Below, in pieces: positions 57,781 through 64,000 of a DNA stretch of 64,000 bases. The position numbers and the translations under genes are program-made. The notes below the pieces were generated by a model. The model worked only from the letters and a program-made list of their open reading frames with translations, ran no database searches and had not been told where the DNA came from. Position 1 is the first letter of the stretch. Each line of letters opens with the position of its first letter. Source of the DNA: Antedon mediterranea (lineage: Eukaryota; Echinodermata; Crinoidea; Comatulida; Antedonidae). The stretch spans positions 13,337,001 to 13,401,000 of the forward strand of contig NC_092673.1 of the NCBI RefSeq assembly GCF_964355755.1, written 5' to 3'.

Positions 57781-58576
57781 CATCTTAAATGTATTTATTA
57801 TTTTAATAATGCTAAAAAAAATCAATGGCGTTATAGCGGACTATTCATCAAGAAATATGAGCATAACATCTCCGTACATCAGATCACATGTAATGGCCAG
57901 GTAGTGTAAGAAAAGAGAAATGACGTATGTATGTATGACATCTTTGTACAGAATATTTTTCTGTAGGAAAAGAAAAAAAATATTAAGACATTCAATTGTG
58001 AAACATGAGGTAAGACACCGACGTACGTCAGGTAAGGTACACAATTTGTATAAACTATCAATTACGCATAAACTTTAAATCACTATTTGGCACGCGACCT
58101 TGATCTACAGTAGTTCTACCAGTGTAGGTCGATTCCGCGCCAGTGAGAAAAGATTCCGTATGGTGGGAAATAATTAATATGCCATGTGACCAACCTGCGA
58201 TCAAACAACGTTTCACTATTATTAATATTTTTAAGTTCAAGTTGTGTTGAACTGGTGGCACTTGTGCCTCATCGTGGAAATTTTATTTTCACCGGCCATA
58301 TTTCTTGATACACAACACAAAAAGCCAGCCTACCTATATTATTGTATTTTAACCTAAAAATCCTCAAAATATTGTAGGCCTACATGTGATGTGATACATG
58401 CTGTATCATAATGAGTGTTTTATTTCAGTTGAATAACATTTCATGGTGGCATTGCTCATTGATCATCAACAATGAATCGGTATGCGTTAACAATAGTTTG
58501 TAAATGAACAATACGCCCAACTTCCTGATGATTCATTTGCATATCTTGCTGATAATATGATGGTTATGTACTGTAC
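57781..58576. other. Non-coding, no recognised feature
   Basis: The ORFs here overlap each other on the same sequence and have no domain. Probably old repeat sequence. Confidence 0.3.
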
Positions 58577-61500
58577 CATGGAGGAAATATACAATAAATA
58601 TATAGATAAACTGTACCAGTTATGACTAATAGGTATAGAATAAATAAATAGGTATATTTTTGCACATACTTGCATTAAATTACCTACTTAGCACACATGC
58701 ACGTGCGTCATTATTTTGCAAATAAAGTAATATTATATTATATTTATCATTTAATTTGTGAGATGTGGCTTGCTATGGCTTCTTCAGTTGTTGGTTTTGG
58801 TCCTCGTTTTTCAACCTTATGCTCCTCTCTTGCTCTAGTCGTGTCAGGATGAACAAGTGAAGATCTATTCTTGATACCTATATTTAAAACACAATGTGAA
58901 TAAAAAGAAAATCATAATTACTGTATCCTAATAGTAATGCATAAACTGCTTATATTATCACCGTATATTGTAGAAATATTGAAGACTATTAACCTTGAAT
59001 AGCTTGTTCAAATACGCCCTTCATTAAATCGGTCCTGAACACATAATCTTTTGGCTTCCTGACACGTTTCACCACATATCTCTTTGAACGTTTTGACCCA
59101 TTCGACCGAATACTTGTGGTCTATTTCAGCGTCTCGGCAAGTATGCAAGTTATGGTCTAATACTGCTAAACAGCCTCTTGCTACCATACACTCATGGCTG
59201 AAGTGACTTCGCTTGGGCATATACTTCAGTAGCATGTTATGGAATACCTCAAGATTTCCTGTATGGCAAAACTGAACAGCCTGAAAATTTAAACGTTATA
59301 TAATTTTAGTATATAGTATATTGTACAAAAACAGTACATTACAATAATAATAATGTTATTGATTATTACACCAATTACATTATGTAATTCTAATTACTTT
59401 AAACTTACATGTTGCATGTCTTTAAGGAACTTTGGCTCAACCACTACTGCTCGCAATGCTTGATGTGCTTCACTTCCTGCCTGAAGCCATGGCTTGGTGG
59501 TGCTCACATTTGTGGAATTCCTCAAAACACACCCACTTATGTTTGTCCACAATGTGATTGAGGATTGACATCCACCGTTCCTGTAGTAATATAAAATAAA
59601 TTTAATAAGAAATTAAACTGTGACAACATGTGCACATTAACTTACACCAATGTTAATTGTTATTAAAACTGTCTCTCCCTCAATTACCTTGAACTGTGTG
59701 CAGCTACCTTCACACGTTTCTGCTGACCACCAAAAATGATTTGAAATCGCCTTTTGCCATTGTCGCAGCTCCTGGTGTTTTTGGAAAATCTTTGTTAACT
59801 TTTTGCCTAAACTTTTGGCCATATGCCAGATGTCGAATTCATGCCGTATATTCGGGTGTTGTTCTCGCATCGTTTTTGCAATTGTTGCATGCCTGTCAGT
59901 CACAAGTGTATCGATAGCAATTTTTTGATCCTGAAAAGGCATAAAGAAAGATCAACTATTTTGCAAACCATTTAAACAATTTATCCAACCAGTTTACAGA
60001 CACAACAAAACCAACCTTTAGCTCATCAATGCATCTAATTAGCCCTTCGTTTTCAAGCCAATAGGAGTTCTTTACATTGTGTTCTCCCACAGCAACTGTT
60101 TTTGAACACAGAATAATGTCTGTTTTAGTATCCATTAACGAATACAGGCCAAACTCTGCATTGTGGCCAGGTGAGTCATGCCTGGCATCCCCTGCAACCA
60201 CTAGCTCACTTTGTACATTTTCATAACCTTTGAAACAAAAACATAAAATATTTAATTGTTTTGATATTCTGTAACCTTAGTAAAGTACATAAAACATTTT
60301 TGTAGTATTTAAACAGCCTATACTTATTACTAAATTTTGGTTAGTTTTGTTGATGATGCAATCACTTCATTTAGAGTTCATAATCCCAGATGTTTGCTTA
60401 CGTACCTTTGTGAATGTCTTCCATGTGAACTTTATACATTTCTTGTATGTTTGGCAGCAATATCTCTCTTTGAATGTCATAAAATGATGACTTCTTGATG
60501 CATGCTAAATTCAATGTCGTGCAGATCTCATCGAGTGTTGTAAAGGTATTCCCGCTAAATAGTGTTGCGGCTGCAAGGCTAACATTGCCAGCAGGCCTAC
60601 TGGTTGCACTACTGCATCTTGGTTGAGAACACCATTTAAAATTATGGCCACATAGACATATCCCAGTTACCACTAGCATACTACCAACAAGGCTTTTTTC
60701 AATATCAACTATTGGCTTTTTGCAGTTTTTGTAGGTTCGAATCCAACCCGAGAAGTGTTCACAAAGTACCGATCATTCATTACAATATATCAGAGTTTTG
60801 CAACACCTGATCAATTTGAATAATACAAATATTGATATGGCATTTGGTAGAATTCACAGCTTAAACTACCAGACACAATAGTACAATGGTAGTTATATTT
60901 GATCTTAACTGCTTATGGAGGTATTTCAATTTATTACTGTTGTGATCTGTACGTAAACGGATTATACTGTTTAATTGGACAATTATACCATTGATGAATA
61001 ATTTAGACATCCATGGTTATACCTAAGGACACGGCAAACTATTCCGGATTGTAATGTTTTAACGTTCGAGATCCGAATAGTATCAGGGCCCACTCTTAAA
61101 AAGTATAGCCTGGAAGCAACATTTGATAAACCACACCAATATAAACTATTTGTATTTGTTAAAATGTGTTTATTGTATACTGTGTGTATTTGTGTAAGTA
61201 TTTTACATTTTGGTAAAGTAAATTTGTGTTCTAGATTACCTTTAAAATACAATATGAGTAAATATCAGAAATTAGTATACTCAAAATACTATTCTATGAG
61301 GTCGTCTTTGTAAACGCAATTTTCAAATTTTCGGAGATTGTAATGTAATAAATTTCAAATTCTGTCCCTAAGACTTGGATAGTCGGCTTTTGATTTGTTT
61401 TATTGTACTACTACAAGTTTATAAAACATACATTTAATTAAATCACTATTTACATATGAAGTTATCACGTGATCTTTGTTCGGTCGATAATTTAAATAAA

Positions 61501-61879
61501 TAATCTACAACGTCCACTTATAATTTATTTTGATAAAAATGATACAATTTTTTTCACTTTCAGTAGTATTTTGTTAATAAAATAAATCACGTCAGACGAC
61601 AATACTAAGCAAGTATTTCTTTTCACGTGTCGTTGTTTTGAAAGCTTTGTCTACATTCCAATGTAGCTTGATCAAATTGATACATCCTAAATAATCGCAG
61701 TATACACATAAATTGGTATCATTAGTAATTCTGCAATAGCAATTATGTCAACTATATCGAAAAGAATGGAAAACTGAAGAAAATTGTTCATGACGACGAC
61801 GGATAATCTAGGCCTAACGCAGCTCTCAAACTCAAAGGCAAGGTAAGCCTAATAGGTACAGCAGGTTATAGCATACATA

Positions 61880-62444
61880 AACATAGTAGTGCCGTCAAAG
61901 AACTTATAACACAAGAATTTATTGTCAAAAGCACAAAAACTCATTTTATTATAGACAACTTATCAATAATATTTCAATTGCCCCATCTTGTGAATCGAAA
62001 TGGGAAACACTTTTTAGAAATGTAAACCTCGATTGGAAAGAAATAAAACATGTTACGAAATTAGCACAATTTAATTTTAAGCTGATACACTGTATACTTG
62101 CATGTAAAAAACGTATGAAGGTATGGAAGCTATCTGCTACAGAGTTATGCGACTACTGTCGAACTGAACCAGAAACAGACAAACACATGCTATTAAAGTG
62201 TAAAAGTGTTCAACTTGCATGGAATAATTTTAATTCCATGATTCAAGACTGCTATACACTTAACGAAACAGTTAATAATTGGATAGATATAGTTACAGGA
62301 ACAAAAAGTAAAAATGTAAATGAATTAATCTCATTGTTAACCTTCTGTATTTATAAATCTAAATGTATCAAATCAGAAAAATATACAAAAAGATCAACAA
62401 TGATTTGGAGCTTGTTCCGTATAGAACTCAGAACTATTAACTAA
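61880..62444 (+). pseudogene. L1/Tx1-like LINE ORF2 C-terminal fragment
   Basis: Reads ISIAPSCESKWETLFRNVNL in one frame, then KLAQFNFKLIHCILACKKRM and an open stretch 62115-62444 with CDYCRTEPETDKHMLLKC, the zinc-knuckle-like C..C......H....C box at the end of L1-type ORF2 proteins, and W. It sits in reverse orientation inside an intron of the second transposase. Confidence 0.7.
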
Positions 62445-63255
62445 CCTATATGCTTGTAATGTAAATAAAGCTCACATTAAATGGGCTAAAGTAAAAGATA
62501 AATTAATGAATCACATTTTATAAAATCGAAATGAATACTCGTTTTTTTTTCTTTTCTCTTTCCTTCTTTTTCTTTCTTCTATATTGAGGAAAATTAAAAA
62601 GAATACAAAGTAATTTTTGCAGTGCAGTTGGAACAGCTGTTCCTCAAACACAATGCATTTCTTGGATTCCACCAAATTCTTGACAATCTAAGCAAAAAGT
62701 ATAGATTAAGATAACATCAGTATTGTAATTGTTTATTTTGGGACCTTCTGAACACCGTATACATATAATATAATAGTAAAACTCCCCTAAACAAGGCATA
62801 TATGCAGGATTATTGTAGAGCATTGTGCGGCAGCATGTGGTATATAGTTGGCCCTACTATTTAACATTATGCAGTAAAAATATTATAACTTTACAGCACT
62901 TAATTTCCCCATGGTAATAAAACCAAACCTGGTGTAGCATAACCTAGCCCATGGACCTATAAATTATCTAATTTATAGGTCCATGCCTAGCCTATTAAGT
63001 TTTAAAACAGTAGTCTCTTGTATCTTATCTTGTTACTACCAGCAGGTATCCTTTGTCATTGTTAATATAAAAAGTAGTGCATAATAAACTACAGCTGTAA
63101 TACGATATGCTTAATCTTTAATAAATACATTCATTTTAAAGTTCTGTATTTAGAATTGAATGAATTTACAAATGTCATTATTATTAATATTTTTGAAATG
63201 ATTACTTTATGATGTACAGTAATTTATAAATTTTAATTGTTAAAAGTACAATTAC
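62445..63255. other. Intron sequence; perfect palindrome at 62950-62985
   Basis: No gene. The 36-bp palindrome has 17-bp perfect arms (CATGGACCTATAAATTA and its reverse complement) around TC. A TC-rich run lies near 62545-62580. Confidence 0.6.
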
Positions 63256-63559
63256 CTCATTGGAATCTGAATCGCTTGAACTGGAACTGGAACTTTGCAC
63301 ATAATCCTTGTCCTTTTTCTTCAATGGTGAATCCGAAAACAAATCATCATATCTTGCTCTTTTTTCTGGACTTGATGAGCAGCTAGGCATACTATTAATA
63401 TCATCATTATTGTCATCAGCTTCTCTAGATGTTGAAGGCTGAAAAGGAAATTATTTACATATTTATAATTAATTAATGAGGATAAACGAAGACGGTTGGT
63501 AGGTTTATTATTAGGGACGGTTTAGGGTTAGGTTATTTCCGTCTTTTTTAATCTTTAGC

Positions 63560-63790
63560 TTAGTCGAAGCCCCTCTAGCTAGTAGTAGTAGCCCCTACTT
63601 ATTATACTTACGTAGTATAGTAGTTTATTTATAGAGTATTTATAGGCCTACTACTACTAGGCTAAACCTTATACTATTACAGTAGCCTACTACTATGATG
63701 AGTGTAACTGTAAGTTTACTATTCTAGGCTAGGCCTAGTAGTAGTAGGTAGGCAAGAATGTAGGCCTACCTGGTCCTAGCTAGGTAGACA
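63560..63790. repeat. TAGGCCTA / CTACTACTA cluster
   Basis: Repeats of TAGGCCTACTACTACTAGG, CTAGCTAG and AGGCCTAG, like the cluster at 3300-3440. Confidence 0.6.
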
Positions 63791-63849
63791 GTCGTAGTTT
63801 CTAAACGAAACGGTAACAGTTATTTTTATTACATATTCTGGAAGTTGAT

Positions 63850-63990
63850 GAGTTGTAGATATGGAATCATGCATTAATATGGCTAACCGGACATTGTAAC
63901 GTCATCGTATGGCCACGCGAATATAAAATATAGGATTTTTGTATCTTTTGTCATAGCGCATCACATTTAATAGACCGCATCTCCACTTAT
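63850..63990 (-). repeat. Dispersed repeat with TGGCCATACGATGACGT core, copy 3 (inverted)
   Basis: Reverse complement shares CTATTAAATGT, CTATATTTTATATTCG, TGGCCATACGATGACGTTAC and ATATCTACAACTCATC with the copy at 52145-52320. Confidence 0.65.
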
Positions 63991-64000
63991 CTGTTTTCCA

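Larger units (their letters stand above)
58747..63438 (-). pseudogene. DDE transposase of the gene B family, catalytic motifs intact but frameshifted
   Basis: Minus-strand exons: 63438-63256 (serine/acid-rich, EKRARYDDLFSDSPLKKK), about 60770-60406 (ICLCGHNFKWCSQPRCSS), 60227-60016, 59930-59688, 59580-59409, 59280-58994 and 58877-58747 (stop). The three acidic motifs are all present: GDARHDSPGH, VTDRH, and HTGNLEVFHNMLLKY with the presumed catalytic Glu. HEFDIWHMAKSLGKKL and WWSAETCEG match gene B and the wider family. Frameshifts near 59495 (within the KCEHH to PWLQAGSEAH step) and near 59050 (before DLMKGVFEQAI) must be bridged. The 5' exon with the GRP-type start was not found, and 2.5 kb of intron holds a LINE fragment. 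Confidence 0.8.
58577..64000. mobile_element. Second transposon of the gene B family (right end outside window)
   Basis: The left boundary is proposed at CATGGAGGAAA (58577), the same word that starts the TIR of the 10.85-kb element. It lies 170 bp beyond the stop of a minus-strand transposase related to gene B. The right end is not seen before 64000. It carries an L1-like LINE piece as a later insertion (61880-62444). If the ends are right it is at least 5.4 kb. A ballast-type gene, if present, would lie beyond the window. Confidence 0.45.

Overview
The window is eukaryotic, AT-rich and dominated by transposable elements. Coding sequence is split into short exons with GT-AG introns, and no prokaryotic signals are seen. 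Domain content (P2X7 ballast-like zinc domains, ZU5, Ulp1-PHD, a THAP9/P-like transposase, Harbinger, hAT and Tc1 elements, RTE, L1 and CR1-type LINEs, tRNA-derived SINEs) and the constantly recurring palindromic motif TAGGCCTA suggest a marine deuterostome invertebrate, possibly an echinoderm. The taxon is an inference and was not tested.

Layout. 1-0.75 kb: last two exons of a FEN/PIN-like protein with a cysteine-rich tail. 2.0-14.2 kb: an old Tigger/pogo transposase pseudogene split by a 10.85-kb element (2691-13541) with 32-bp perfect terminal inverted repeats and a likely TATTA target duplication. That element carries three genes. Gene A (+) is unknown and badly broken. Gene B (+) is a 12-exon DDE transposase. 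Gene C (-) is a seven-exon protein ending in a P2X7 C-terminal 'ballast'-like zinc domain. The stops of B and C are 6 bp apart, tail to tail. 15.6-21.8 kb: a Ulp1-protease/PHD gene relic torn apart by a SINE and a Harbinger-like element, the latter itself carrying a TA-flanked MITE, followed by a P-element/THAP9-like relic. 21.9-31 kb: hAT-like and MITE elements, an inverted pair of about 500-bp MITEs and a 180-bp foldback hairpin. 31.8-33.3 kb: a minisatellite of about 138 bp. 33.3-35.2 kb: L1-like and RTE-like LINE relics. 35-40 kb: mostly unrecognised, with a few candidate exons and a CpG-type promoter. 40.9-42.3 kb: a LINE tail plus MITE with a fresh 301-bp tandem duplication. 43.4-47.6 kb: a 2.09-kb tandem duplication of a membrane-ZU5 gene segment. 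49-52 kb: a CR1/L2-like LINE and a Ty3/gypsy relic. 53.8-57.8 kb: a BEN-like relic, a complete Harbinger-like element and a Tc1/mariner pseudogene. 58.6 kb to the end: a second element with a transposase related to gene B.

The main result is the composite transposon. Two diverged transposases of one family lie in the window, and both elements show the same CATGGAGGAAA end motif. The first copy links the transposase to a ballast-domain gene inside matching inverted repeats. That copy has lost the segment holding the presumed catalytic glutamate. The second copy keeps the segment but has at least two frameshifts, so neither looks able to move by itself. All exon limits and family calls were made by reading the sequence by eye; no searches were run.
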